64,000 nt of DNA from Euglena gracilis (Eukaryota; Euglenida; Euglenophyceae; Euglenales): positions 10,621,521-10,685,520 of the forward strand of contig CP154954.1 of the NCBI GenBank assembly GCA_039621445.1. The letters run 5' to 3'. The notes beneath the pieces are model-generated. The model was given only the letters and a program-made list of their open reading frames with translations, was not told the DNA's origin and ran no database searches. Positions 20,455 through 31,389 of this stretch are shown piece after piece (the stretch's first letter is position 1; each line of letters begins with the position of its first letter). The translations under genes were made by a program, and so were the position numbers.

Positions 20455-20600
20455 GCTGGTTTGGGAGGCCAGAGATGACGTTGAGTCTTGTCACTAATAA
20501 GTACAAGTGCGGCATGTCACACGAAAGCAGGCCACCTTGGAGGTCAGCATCACACATCAAGAGTGCCTTTTGAACAAGCAAAAAACGCATTCCTCAGGAA
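20455..20600 (-). CDS. Possible exon, minus strand
   Basis: An open frame reads KALLMCDADLQGGLLSCDM, then PHLYLLVTRLNVISGL, which is hydrophobic and protein-like. The 3' donor may be CTGTACA then gtcacc; the acceptor is not clear. A continuation at 20190-20280 (WAHNDWESKQMSGDKLP) is also open. The product is not recognised. Confidence 0.35.
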
Positions 20601-20779
20601 AACAGCAATTGGAAATAAGAAAACCTGGCAGTTGGTGGGGCAAAATAAAAAAACTCGACAAAAGAGCAGGTGGGGGGTCTTGATCTCTCAAGGAGTGGGG
20701 AGGAGGGGTGGACAAAATGAGCCATTTCTGCCTGGCACGCAGCAGCACTGAGCCGATAATAATCAAAATCAATCAAAAA

Positions 20780-21640
20780 TGTTATGTTAGGCACTTTTTG
20801 GGCAAAATATGTTAAACTTGATGAAAAAAAATGTCCCAGGTCCTCCCCCAGAGTCGGTACACACCCCTGTTGACAGGTGGGAGGGGGAGGTGCGGTCAAG
20901 CCTCGGGGGAAGGGGTGCTCTCCACCTTTTAAAAAAAGCCACAACGACCTCCTTACACCAATCCCTGGTCCGATCCCACCCCTAGTGGGTGCCTCCCCCC
21001 TTGTCCAACGACCACCAATGTTCATCTCCGACCAGCGGGTGGGGGGGGGGTAATCAAAACCGCCAATGTTCGTCTCCAACCGGGGGGGGGGGGGGGGGGC
21101 CAAGGGGGTATATGGCCATTTTGGCTGTTTGTTGCCATTTTTGGCCATATTGGCTCTGCAGTGGCTGTTTCTGGCCATTTCGACCATTTTGGCCATATTT
21201 TTTTTACCAATTTTAGCAACTTTCCACCGTTTGTCACAATCTCGCACACTTACATCAATTTGAGGGATTTGGGTAACTTGTCGCCATTTTGGGAGCTACT
21301 GACCTTTCTTCTATTTTGGGGGCATTTTCAACCATTTTATGGTAGAATGATCTTCCCAACAAACTGCAACAACAAACTTTCTCTGAAACTTGCAATGAAA
21401 AAAAAACTAAATTGAATCACACAATTCTTTCAAATAATTTTATGTAAAAAAAATGAACCTATATCCTGTACAAAATGGTCGCATCTGACCGGGGGCAAGC
21501 CTGGTCGTTGGACAAGGGGGGGTGGGAGGTTGGCCACACCCTGGGAGCTACATTTTATTCTGCAACACGACCACACGAAACAGAACAAAAGGGAAACCCT
21601 CGGTTACAACAAAACCAATCACCTGCCTCAGAAAAAAAAA
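20780..21640. other. Non-coding with repeat words
   Basis: Recurrent ggccattttggcc words, poly-G runs and the phrase tccaacgaccaccaatgttcgtctcc, also seen near 23300-23390, suggest a dispersed repeat. No exon is visible. Confidence 0.45.
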
Positions 21641-21642
21641 AG

Positions 21643-21774
21643 ATGGGAAGAGATGGCCGGGAGGTCAAACCCAGAATCGGAAGAATCAGAATAGCGTTCG
21701 CTGATGGAGGACCGGTCCGACGATACTGGGGCAGTTGTGATCTCTGGTACGGTTGGCGTCTCTTGCACTTGCAT
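21643..21774 (-). CDS. Candidate Ser-rich exon with homopolymer problem
   Basis: After the acceptor gtagctgcag the frame reads MQVQETPTVPEITTAP, then SSDRSSISERYSDSSD and SGFDLPAISSH. This looks like a disordered phosphorylatable segment. A T-run then throws the frame into a TGA just before a good donor (GAGGCAG then gtgatt). One T more or fewer would keep it open, so this is a sequencing error, a real frameshift, or a wrong exon edge. Confidence 0.45.
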
Positions 21775-21999
21775 CTGCAGCTACAAAAACAACATATAGA
21801 GGAATCAAAAATGAACTTCATAAAAGGAAAATGATCCAAAGAAGATCAATTTTTAAAAAAAAAAATGTTTCTTGTGCGACAACGAAATGCGAAACAGGAA
21901 TTTCAGCTTTTTTTTGAGATTGACCCATTCAAAGAGCGATTATTTCGTTCCTTTTGCTTTAAAAGAGAGGAAACACCCTGCTAAAGCATGGTATTTGTT

Positions 22000-24360
22000 A
22001 CTGCGCTCATAAAAATTATATGCATATATACACACACATATGTGTATATACATTTTTAGTCTGTGGTTAGAATGCCGGAATCAAACCATCTCAATGAGAC
22101 CTGGTCTGACCTCATACCAGTGAGCATGGTGCTTGTGAGCTGGTTCTGGCAGATTTATCCCCCTTTTACTGACAAACTAGGCACCCCAAAAACAAAACAA
22201 TTGGGGAAGGTCCTTTTTTTCACCATCAGTTGAAGATTGGAGTCAAAAATTGAATGGAAAACAGGTGAATTTGGTTTCATTTTGGGGGAAATTGGGTGGT
22301 TCCCGTCATGTCTTTGTTTCGCATTATTTTTGTCCAGACTGTGATCACAGAACATATTTGACAATTTTTGTCAAATATGTCAGTAACACAATAGAACAAT
22401 TACGTATACATCAACATAATGATGCATATAGGATTTTAACATGTGTATGTTGCATATATTGCAACAAAGCCCTTGTATTTCCAAAGTTCCTTTTGCATTG
22501 AAAAAGTGAAATAGAAAACAAAAATCATCAAGTGCCCCTTGCCACTCATTTCTTCCATCATTTTCCCCCACCTTTTCCACCCATGCCCTTTTGGAGGAGC
22601 CACGTTCAAGGGCAGTCAAATTTCACACACAAAAAGATGGGGGTATGGTATATGGTCAAATTTGGGGTCTGTTCGAAGAAAATCACAAAAAAAACACCCC
22701 AGAAGACACCATTGTTGGAGCTTGTTCACACCCAGAAGACCACCAGTTTGAAATTTTGAACTCCCTTTTACCAAAAAAAAAAAATCATCACCAGTGGAAA
22801 AACTACCGCTGTTTTCCATGACAAATTTATTTTTGCCATCATTAATTTCCCCAAATTAAAAAATTACCATCATTTTTTCATCATTTTTGTTTCTTGTCAT
22901 TTATGTCCGGACTGTAAACATGAAACTGCGTGGACTAAACACAAAAAGAGATAGGTGGTAAAAAAAACTATAAGGAGGAAAATTGGTTGGCAGGGAGGTA
23001 GGAAAATGCACATAAAGACATAAATTTAATGCAAATCTGACATTCACTTGAAAAACACTGTTTGGTTACTCTGCACCATTTCCACCTGCTTGTGCATCAT
23101 GTGTGCTCCACTTTGCTTTTCGCATGATTGTGGTTTTGTGGCTCTCACAAATCGCAATTAAAAATGTCTTTTGAAGAAACGCTTGCATCCCTTTTGCCCC
23201 TTAAAACACCTGTAACCAAAAAAATGCAAAGAAAATCCCTGGAAGATTGGTGCACTCCGTCCCCACTTGCTTTCGCGGGGCACCGTTCTCCCCCCTCCCT
23301 TGTCCAACGACCACCGATGTTCGTCTCCAACCGGGCGGTCGCTCAAATAGCCAATGTTCATCTCCGACCGGGGGGGGGTCGTTAGACAAGGGGGTGCGGA
23401 CCCCAGATCGACAGAAAATTGACAATACATGGGAGGAATGAACATTTTTAGCTGTTTTTTGCTATTTTTGGCCACTTTTGACCATTTTTTGGCCATTTTA
23501 GAACACTTTTGGCCACTTCTAAATGTCTTTGGCCACCTTTGGCCATTTTTGGCCACTTTTTTTTATCATTTTTGGCCACCTGAGGGTTGCCATGTAAAGT
23601 CCCACTCATTGCCATGCGAGGTATGCGAGGTTTGAACACAGCTGTATGAGACACATGCAAGAAACTACCTTCAGAAAAAATGACCACCCGAAAAACTGTG
23701 GAACGATGCCACGTTAAAGAAAGTGGAGCGGAGTGTAAACTGCCCCTACAATTTAAGTGCTCAGCGTCTGAAGGGTACAACACCCTGAGCAGGGGTTTTC
23801 TTAAGGACCCCCCCCCTTGGGGGTGGTCCAGCCTTCGGCTGGCAAAAAGGCAGCTGGCTGGAAACGAGCTGCTGGATGGAACCCCAGGGAGATAGGGGGG
23901 TCCGGGGCTGGAGGGGGCTGCTGGGCTTGGTCGATGAAAAGCAAAAAAATTTAACGCATTTTTGCCTTCTCGACATTTTGATGGATGGAGCTAGATCAAG
24001 GCTGGGGGGCTGTGATAGAGGAAGCTGTGATGAGAAAAAAAATGCAGGGATAGGTGAGCTGGGCAGCCCAGTTGGCTGGCCAGCCTGAGGCCGGCTGGCC
24101 CGGCCTCCGGCCGGGCTGGACCCAACTTTATGTCACTCAACCCCCCCGGGGGGGGGGGGGGCTCCCAGCCCGAATTTGGGCTGCTGGCTGGATTTGAGCT
24201 GCTGGCTGGCTGGACCCCCGGGGGTAGGGTCCCCTCCGGCTGACCCTGAAGCCCCTGACCCTGAGCCTCCAAAAATGAAATCCAAAAAAGTGAACACGCC
24301 TGAGGGTCCGAAACCACCCTCCAAAAATGTGACCACCCGTGTGTCTTAAATGGAAAGGGG
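22000..24360. other. Mostly non-coding, dispersed repeats
   Basis: ACATATGTGTATAT repeats (22018-22052), ggccatttttggcc words (23450-23580) and a CAGGGGTTTTCTTAAGGACCC end at 23790 mark transposon debris. A short plus-strand frame (MTTRKTVERCHVKESG) at 23680 is open but not convincing. Confidence 0.5.
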
Positions 24361-24364
24361 AAGT

Positions 24365-24710
24365 TGGGAAGCCTTGAGGGGTCGGACCCCCCTCGAAACT
24401 GAGGGGGCCCGAAGAATTTTCGGTTTTGTGCAAAGGGCCGGAAATCGACCAAAATTGTTCAAAAATCATTGATTTTTCTTTGAAAATTAACCCAAAAATG
24501 CTGATTCTTTGAAATTCTTTGAACATTTTATCTGGAAAACACCAAGACATCAAAAGATGGGCAATATGCTCAAAGTTAAAGGAAAGGGGGCGTTTTTGGC
24601 TCATTTTCTGGCGCGCAGCGCCGGAGGAAAAAATTCTCTATTTTTGGAACCTGCTGAGGAGGGGATGGGGGTCCGGACCCCCCTTACAACATCTAGGGGA
24701 GGGGGGTCCA
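24365..24710. mobile_element. Repeat family I, truncated copy
   Basis: The sequence matches the complete element at 53523-53989 block by block: gggaagccttgagggg, gggccggaaatcg, acatcaaaa.atgggc, gcgc.cagcgccgga, gggggtccggac. The outer CAGGG end is absent. Confidence 0.8.
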
Positions 24711-25319
24711 GGGCAGAAGAGAAGGCCTGGTGGAGGGGTCGACCCCCCACCCGGGAGGTGGGGGGGGTCGACCCACCCCCCACCCACCACAGAATTTCCA
24801 CCAACTTTGGGAAAATGGGGATTTTGGCTGGGGAAAATTTTTGAAATTATTTTGAAAAATGAATCTAAAATACATGATTTTTTGATGGAAAACCACAATT
24901 TTTTCACAAAAAAACTCCAGATTTTCAGGTTTGAAAATTGGTAGTTTTTAGGAGGGGGGCAAAAAAAACGAAGGTCAAAAAATTGGACCAAATTTTGGCA
25001 CAGTAATTTACTGACGTTTTTTCTCTTGGAAATTTTTTGCATTTCCAAGAGCATTTTTTGCTTCAAAAACCTCTCAAAATCAAAATTTTGAGAAAATGTT
25101 AAAAATTTGGAAGGTGTGGAAAAAATGGGGTTTTTAGGGTTTTTGGGGGGACCTCCTATATGGGTCCCAAAATGGGTCCAAAATACACCCAGCGCCGAAG
25201 GCACCAAAAAAAATGGGGTCCAAAAACTGGTGCTCCCGGAAATACAGGAAGTGGTGGGGGGGTCGACCCCCCCCACCACCCACCACTCTGGCTGTTTGGC
25301 CGATTCCTGTTCTGCCCTG
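24711..25319. mobile_element. hAT-like non-autonomous element
   Basis: The ends are inverted: cagggcagaagag at 24711 and ctgttctgccctg at 25307-25319. The inside carries ggtcgacccccc palindromes and A/T-rich sequence without a gene. The flanking octamers agree only partly (ggggggtc, gaatggtc), so the target duplication is unproven. It abuts an exon at 25369. Confidence 0.6.
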
Positions 25320-25368
25320 GAATGGTCTGGACCCCCCTGCCATCTATCGCTGGGGTCGGCGGGCACAC

Positions 25369-25488
25369 CCGCTGCTTCGCGAGGTAGCGGCGGTACTTCG
25401 CGGGGGGCATCCACTCGTGCGCCGCGAACACGTCGCCCGCCTGGAGCTGGGCCATGGCGGCCCGCGCCGTGGTGGAGGAGTGCGAGAA
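25369..25488 (-). CDS. Internal exon, 40 codons, unrecognised
   Basis: The acceptor is gattccggcag; the donor is AAGCAGCGG then gtgtgc. The 120-bp exon is fully open, phase 0 to 0: FSHSSTTARAAMAQLQ, then AGDVFAAHEWMPPAKYRR and YLAKQR. GC-rich codons and clean edges make it one of the clearest exons. No family is recognised. Confidence 0.65.
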
Positions 25489-25496
25489 CTGCCGGA

Positions 25497-25572
25497 ATCC
25501 CAAGAATCCCAGAATCCCAAGAATCCCCAAGAATCCCAAGAATCCCAAGAACCCCAAGAATCCCAAGAATCA
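25497..25572. repeat. Minisatellite (cccaagaatc)n
   Basis: About seven near-perfect 10-bp units lie directly upstream (minus sense) of the exon acceptor at 25489. They form part of its intron and possibly its pyrimidine-rich tract. Confidence 0.9.
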
Positions 25573-26031
25573 ATTCATTCAACAATCAAGAATTGCTGGG
25601 GCGGAAGGGACCTCACTCACCAGCAGGGCACGAAGTGAGAGGGGGGGAGGGGGGAGGGGGCTGGTCCAGGACCCCCCTCCCCCCTTTGCGTCAAAAAAAA
25701 AAAACGCAAAGCACCGGAAAATTTTTTTGATGGGCTTCAAACAGTGCGCAAAATTATCCCCCAAACCGGCTGTCACACAATGCACAGAAGCAGCAAGGGG
25801 GTATGGGGAGGACAAAGATAGAGCAAAAAAGGCTGGTTGGGGGGGGGGGACTTTGCTTATGGTGTATTTTTATTTTTTGGATTACAGCCGTCGCAAGGCG
25901 TCCTCCATATAGATGGCGCATTTGAAGGGTGGAGGAAAGGTAGTACACTGGATGGAAAGGGGGGAAATGCTGAATAAACAGCTTGATCTCCCATTAGATC
26001 ATTTTGTCTCCCGTCATTTTTTCCCACTCAG

Positions 26032-26223
26032 AACTCTGCCTACAAATTTGCAGTACCTCCTCCCTGGACTGCAGCTTATCCAAAATCGGCCAATCGCTGT
26101 CCAATTGGAAAATGGGTCAAACTACAGTGGCGTGATCAGAAATGCAATCACAGGCACGGTCGCCACACACTACACATTTGAGTGTGGTTTGACCATCACA
26201 CTCACACGGAAACAAAGCCTCAG
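26032..26223 (+). CDS. Sm-like domain exon
   Basis: The acceptor is ttcccactcag and the donor AGCCTCAG then gtgcac. The 64-codon exon reads LLPGLQLIQNRPIAVQL, then ENGSNYSGVIRNAITG and FECGLTITLTRKQSL. The pattern (hydrophobic helix, IxVxLxNGxxYxGxI, later hydrophobic strand) fits an Sm fold. The spacing and the closing LTITLTRK recall the ataxin-2/Pbp1 type of LSm domain, which binds RNA. The family is inferred from pattern; the rest of the gene was not found. Confidence 0.55.
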
Positions 26224-26429
26224 GTGCACATTGTGTCTGACGTGCTGCACCCGAGGCTTTGTCCTTGATCCTATTAGCGCCGGGGACACGGCTTTAGAAA
26301 ATCTCTGAAGCTCAAAGTTCAAATATAATATTTTTCCCATGATTTTTCTTCCTGTAATTCTTCCCATAATGATTGTCTCTGACGTTTATCTGCACTGTAT
26401 CAGTGTAGGGGTGACAAATTAGCCACCAC

Positions 26430-26623
26430 CATGCCCACTCAATTTTCCCGGAAAATGGCCAAAAGGTTGGGAAAATGCTAAAATAGCCCAGTTTTCAAAA
26501 ATTCTCGGCGCTTTCCGAAAAGTATACCCCCCCTGTGCGGACCCCCCAGGGGGGAGGCTCGGCCATGCACCCACCCAACCCCCCTCTCCCCCCAGGGGTC
26601 CAAGACTAAAAGAAAAACCCCTG
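26430..26623. mobile_element. hAT-type MITE, right part
   Basis: ttttcccggaaaatggcc, gctaaaatagc, ttctcggcgctttcc, gaaaagtatacccc and ggtccaagactaaaa...cccctg follow the order of the full element at 30287-30566. The left CAGGGG end is missing. Its right end touches the exon at 26624. Confidence 0.75.
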
Positions 26624-26714
26624 TCCTCCACAGACACCACCACGGTGATGTGAGGTGGTCTGCGGTGCCACAGCCGGGGTCGGAGAGTGCCGCCCATGCG
26701 TGTTGAGGGCTCTG
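26624..26714 (-). CDS. Exon abutting a MITE, minus strand
   Basis: The open frame reads EPSTRMGGTLRPRLW, then HRRPPHITVVVSVED, preceded by gggcgaaag. It runs directly into the CAGGGG end of a hAT-type MITE, so the exon either ends there or was interrupted by the insertion. The product is not recognised. Confidence 0.4.
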
Positions 26715-27229
26715 CTTTCGCCCATAGCATTTCTGGTTCAGACCAGAGATGTTTTTTTTTGAAACCTCTGCTTGCCATCCCTTGCCGAGGGAGGGGGTGG
26801 CACCTGGACCCCGGGGTATGAATGCAAATGTTATTTGCCAGAAATTTCCATGTTTTTATAAAAATTAATATCTGACATTATATATTATTAATATTATATA
26901 TAATATAAAAATTTCCATCCATATGTTTCTGGAGACAGAATTTTGGCCACAAAACGAGTTGCGGGTGCAATTTTTGAAACGTGCAATTTGCTATTTCCCG
27001 TCCATTCCTTCCATTGTTTAATCCAATCATGATTTGAGGTTAGGAAAGTGTTTTTCCAGTCGTTGCGGCGTTTTTTTTTTCGCCGACGTTGCCGATACAA
27101 TCACCCTGCCCATAGCTTTTTGGCCCAAGAAGCCAAAAAAGAAAAACGTTTGGTTCACTTTGGGTAAATGTTGTGCCCCTTTCGCTCAGCCAAATATCGG
27201 TTGCTGCGTTGGGCGAACTGTCCACATAC

Positions 27230-27335
27230 CGGTGGGAAACTGCCTTTTCCGACTCTCCTCATCCCAAAAAGTCCCCACAATCCCCCCTGTAACCCACAGA
27301 ATATCTAACCCCGAGGCTTTGGGAGGCCTAAACAG
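27230..27335 (-). CDS. Exon, minus strand, unrecognised
   Basis: The acceptor is acagacctcag and the donor CCCACCG then gtatgt. The frame LFRPPKASGLDILWVTGG then IVGTFWDEESRKRQFPT is open throughout. It is out of phase with the Eaf6-like exon at 27812, so it either belongs to another gene or needs an unseen intervening exon. Confidence 0.5.
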
Positions 27336-27811
27336 CTGAGGTCTGTCATCATCCAACAGAGTGCGCCAACAAATGAATTGGCCCACAGAAAGTGCTGGGG
27401 GAAGAGGGGTCAGCCCCTGGCTGTTCGTCTTCATCGTTGCGCTGCCGCTTCCCGTTGTTACCGCCTTCGCCCTTCGTCTGCTTTGTGAGTTGGATGTGGC
27501 CTCAGGCTCTGCCAGCAGTTCAGCAAGCGAACGAAATCCTGCTTGCCGTGTTTATTATGGTTTGCAAGAGTCAACGTCAACTCCCCGGCCAAAAACGACA
27601 AATCAACTGCACAGGCCCCCCAGCATCAAAACAGTGGCATGGCCAAAATGACCAAATGCACCCATTCTACGCTATCGGTGAAGAGATTTAGGGCGTTTTG
27701 GGGCATTGGACAGAAGGTTATCAAATGAAAATTGCTGCAACAGAGCCAAAGAGAGAGAGGATAAAAAATTGAGAGACGAGAAAAAAAATCACTTCCAGGG
27801 AGCGAAATGAC

Positions 27812-27883
27812 CTGGTGTGGCTGGAGGGATGGGATACAGCATCCGAGGACGAGCCTGAGCAGCCCTTCCAGCCGTTGAGGAGG
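27812..27883 (-). CDS. Eaf6/MEAF6-like exon 2
   Basis: A near-perfect acceptor (tgtccccattccgcag) and donor (CACACCAG then gtcatt) bound 72 bp. With two bases from the exon at 29226 it reads SLLNGWKGCSGSSSDAVS. This matches the GN(I/L)xxGWxG segment that follows the helix in Eaf6 proteins, then becomes Ser-rich as in the family. The plus strand is also open (EDEPEQPFQPLRRL), but phase and homology favour minus. Confidence 0.6.
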
Positions 27884-28119
27884 CTGCGGAATGGGGACAG
27901 AGAGACGCGGGCAGGCAGGCGCTATGGCATGGCACTGTGCTCCTTTTGCTCTTGGTGGCGGTTGGCTGGTTGGTGGAAACCAGCTATCTGCGCTGTAGGA
28001 AGGAATGGCGGGTTGTTTGCTGCGCTTGAGTGCAGCGCTGGTAAAAACAAATTTTCCTTTGGGGGTTTCGGGATGGGGTTACAAAAAGAGTAGAGTCAGG
28101 CTGCTTTTTCTTCTGTTCA

Positions 28120-28700
28120 CCAACCCTGGGGGGAGGGAGGAACTTTGTGCTATTTGGTGCCTGCCCATAGCAGGCACCCCCCCCCCAGTGCCTGCTAAAC
28201 CCCCCAAATAATACCCCCCCCCCCAATAATACCCCCCAAACAGAGGGGGGGGTATTCAACCAACCCAATTTTCCCTTGAAAATGGCCATTTTTGGACTCC
28301 CGACGCCGAAAGCACACTTCGCTGTTGGGGGGGGGGGGGGCTAGCCCAGCATCGAAAAAAGGAGCAAAAGAAAGCACAAAAAGACGCACATTTTTCGGGG
28401 AAAAAAATGTGCAAAAATAGTCAAATTTGAGAGAAAATGTGCAAAAATGACGAAAATGCAAAATTTGCCCAAACACCTGCAAAAAAAGGCACCAAATTTA
28501 CAATAATTGTGTGGAATTATGCGGTTTTTGAAAAAAAATTCAAAAAATTGCAAAAATTTACAAAAAATGGTTAAAAAATGCGGGAAAAAACAGTGAAACC
28601 CACAAAAAAAAAATACACCAAAAAGCAAAAAATGTGCTGAAAAAAAAGCGAAAAAAAAACGCAAAAATGCGAAACGCATTCCCCCCCTTGCACCGCCCAG
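28120..28700. other. C/G-run repeat and A-rich DNA
   Basis: A family C fragment (ctgcccatagcaggcacc) and C-runs are followed by A-rich DNA full of caaaaat words. No gene is visible. Confidence 0.5.
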
Positions 28701-29225
28701 GCCTGAAACCTGACCCCAGGCCTGCCTGAGGTGTGTTCTCTAAAAAGACTAAAAAAAAGAAGATGCTTAACAATTAAAAAAAAAACAGGGATAAGAAGAA
28801 GATAAGAAGTAGGTGGGCAAAGGGGCCAGCAATTTTGGGGCAGCGAAGGAGAGGAGCGACACAGTGGCAGCGCAAGGAGGGGTGACAATTGCTGGGGCGA
28901 CATAGCAATCATCTCGAGTATTTTCTTGTTTCATTTTTTTTGGATCATTACATTCTTGGGGTTTTTTTGGTAATGGGTCTGGTCAAAGGTTAACCAACGT
29001 TGAAAACAACAATATCTCAAAACTCCTTTTTTCGCACTGCTGTTCCTCATGAACAGCATGAGGAGGTGCCAAAACGGCTTGCACAAGACAGCAAGAGGGA
29101 GGTACCCATTGCCCGAGGGGGGGGGGGGGGGCAACTATTGTGCGGACAATAGGCTAAGGAAGTTTTTGGATCTTCTTCTGAAATTGCAATACTGGTTGCT
29201 GGTGTTTTCATCGACACAAACTGAC

Positions 29226-29338
29226 CTGGGATCGCCAGCCAGCTCCGACAGATACTTCCCCTCCAGTTTATGGATCTGCTCCTCCAGCAGCAAGAGTTGT
29301 GCCCGATGTCGTTGGCCTTCTGGGTCACCAGCAAGCAG
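29226..29338 (-). CDS. Eaf6/MEAF6-like exon 1, coiled coil
   Basis: The acceptor is gaccatatcag and the donor GATCCCAG then gtcagt. It reads LLAGDPEGQRHRAQLLLL then EEQIHKLEGKYLSELAGDP. The helix LEEQIxxLEGxYL is the hallmark of Eaf6 (MEAF6 in animals), a small coiled-coil subunit of NuA4 and related histone acetyltransferase complexes in the nucleus. The 113-bp exon leaves AG, which joins the next exon to give the conserved GW motif. N-terminal and C-terminal exons were not located. Confidence 0.6.
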
Positions 29339-29479
29339 CTGATATGGTCAAGTGATTCCTCATGCACTTCTATGGATGCACTCCTGACCATTGAACCCCC
29401 CACACACAGACCCCCCAAATAAAAATGCTACAACAATAAAGCCCAGGGGGGCCACCGGCAGGCACCTATGGTCACTTCC

Positions 29480-29575
29480 CATTTTGGTGCTCTGGTCGGC
29501 CCTGGTCGGCCCTGGTCGGCCCTGGTCGGCCCTGGTCGGCCCTGGTCGGCCCTGGTCGGCAAATAGTCGGCCATA
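29480..29575. repeat. 10-bp minisatellite (ggtcggccct)n
   Basis: Seven or eight tandem units are bounded by caccta.ggtc and tcggccataggtggggg. The same unit and flank reappear at 30962-31110. ORFs such as TRADQGRPGP are repeat translation. Confidence 0.95.
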
Positions 29576-29689
29576 GGTGGGGGTATCTGTCACAGAAAAA
29601 GTGTGAAGGGATGCAATGATTTTCTGAATTGTCTCGCCAAGATCAAAAGGAAATGCTCCATAAGGCCTCCATTGGCTCCCCAAAAGCAA

Positions 29690-29960
29690 CCAAAATGACC
29701 TAAAATGGCTTGAAATACCCAAAAATTGCCCAAAAACGCCAACAAAATCCACAAAAGATTGTGAAAAATGACCCAAAATTACCAAAAGGGCGCAAAATGG
29801 CCACAATGCCATAAAAAATGCTCAGATTGACCCAAATTAGCCCAATATTTGCCAAATCAGTGATAAATAGCCCCCAAATTAGCAAAAACTGGTCCATAAT
29901 GGCCAAAATGGGTGTAAAACTGGAGATTTGTGAGAAAATTATCCATGGAAGGGTACTGTG
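29690..29960. other. Non-coding DNA with ggccaaaatg words
   Basis: Diffuse repeats of gcccaaaa and ccaaattag words are seen here. There are no splice sites or convincing frame. Confidence 0.45.
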
Positions 29961-30286
29961 CACTTTCCTCCACTGAAGGACTCGCGACTCGCGACTTTGT
30001 GTATTAAATTCGCGGCTCGTTGGATGCCAATCCTGGCATCCAACAATCAGGGGTGCACAGTATGCGCACCCCTACAAGCATCCTCGGATTCACATGCCCC
30101 ACAAGCATCCACGGATGCACATGATCATGCACATGCCTACAACCGCGACCACAGTCGCCCGTTTATCCCACAACTTAAGATTCCCCCCATAACCTCCCTC
30201 TCCCACTGGAGCATCCACTCCAGGGAGTCACTCAGGGAGGGCCAGACGAGCCAGGGAGGAACACAGCACCAATGTGGAGGCTGTAC

Positions 30287-30566
30287 CAGGGGTTTTTTTA
30301 AGACCGGGGGGGAGGGGGGGGTCCCCCCCACCCACCCACCCCCTGGGGGGGGCCCCCGGGGGGGGGTCCGGGGGTACCCACAAAAAAATGGCCGAAAAAT
30401 CGCGAAAAGTGCTAAAAATAGAATTTTTTCGGCGCCTGCGGCGCCGAAAAGTATATCCCACCCCCCTCCGGGGGGGGACCCCCCCCCCGGGGGGGGGGGC
30501 TCGGCCGGACCCACCCACCCTACCCCCCCCTCCCCACCCCGGGGGTCCAAACTTAAAAAATCCCTG
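30287..30566. mobile_element. hAT-type MITE, intact, 280 bp
   Basis: The ends are CAGGGGTTTTTTTAAG and ACTTAAAAAATCCCTG, and the element is flanked by the exact 8-bp duplication GGCTGTAC (30279-30286, 30567-30574). The centre has the palindrome ggcgcctgcggcgcc. C-runs and G-runs give a foldback outline. This is the reference copy for the family. Confidence 0.9.
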
Positions 30567-30799
30567 GGCTGTACGCAGGTGTGCAACAGGGGCACGATAC
30601 CTTCGGCTCCAGGGGAGTCACACACCTCCCGGAGGGGGACGGAGAGGTCAGAGGCAGAGGCACGGGCCGACATGAAGGGCAGGCTGGAGTGGTCTGCAGG
30701 GGAGGGAGGGACGAGACAACAGAGGTGTACCCAGCAGTATGGGCCCAAATATGAACCCCACTTCAGCCATCCAAAATCCCCGCATCCAAAAAATCCCAA

Positions 30800-30895
30800 A
30801 AAAATCCCCGCATCGCCCTGCATCCCCCTGCATCGCCCTGCATCGCCGAAGGTGCTTGCCCAGCATCGCCCTGCATCGCCCAGCATCATCAGAGG
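30800..30895. repeat. Minisatellite of gcatcgccct type
   Basis: Tandem units of about 10 bp (ccctgcatcg) with some decay lie between a MITE and the second ggtcggccct array. Confidence 0.85.
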
Positions 30896-30961
30896 TGCTT
30901 GTTCCAGAGGGAAAGCTGCCGAATTCCTTCATCCATTCCCCTTCGGTCGGCCAACCACATG

Positions 30962-31110
30962 CAAGTCGGCCCTGGTCGGCCCTGGTCGGCCCTGGTCGGC
31001 CCTGGTCGGCCCTGGTCGGAACCCCCACCTACGGGGGTCCTGATAACCATAGTCGGCCCTGGTCGGCCATGGTCGGCCCTGGTCGGCCCTGGTCGGCCCT
31101 GGTCGGCCGT
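30962..31110. repeat. 10-bp minisatellite (ggtcggccct)n, second array
   Basis: Two runs of the unit are separated by ggaacccccacctacgggggtcctgataaccat and end with cggccgtaggtgcc. The unit and the caccta.gg flank match 29480-29575. Confidence 0.95.
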
Positions 31111-31389
31111 AGGTGCCTGGCCACCGGCAACGCTTGGCCGCGATAAGCCATTTCTGCCCGCCTGAAAATATCCCCAAATTTGTCTGATTTCTCAAATTCA
31201 GTACCAAAAAAATCTCGTACAATTTGTGAGTAAACCAGGTTTTGAATAGTGCTGAGCTCTTAAGATGCGCGCAAACGCGCATTTTTGATGCCCTATATGA
31301 ACTGGCTCCCTGGATAGACCCTCCAGGAAAGACCTGTGATGCCCATCATGACCCTTGATGCCCATCATGACCTGACGTAAAGTCCAAAG

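Noticed and set aside
27815-28093. Plus-strand gene with EDEPEQPFQPLRRL
   Set aside because: The minus-strand exon in the same place has stronger splice sites and joins the Eaf6-like exon in phase.
30137-30889. 250-codon minus-strand ORF
   Set aside because: It crosses a MITE with intact target duplications and two minisatellites; its proline-rich and repeated content is not protein-like.
29480-31110. CRISPR-like array
   Set aside because: The 10-bp units are contiguous with no spacers; it is a minisatellite in a eukaryotic genome.
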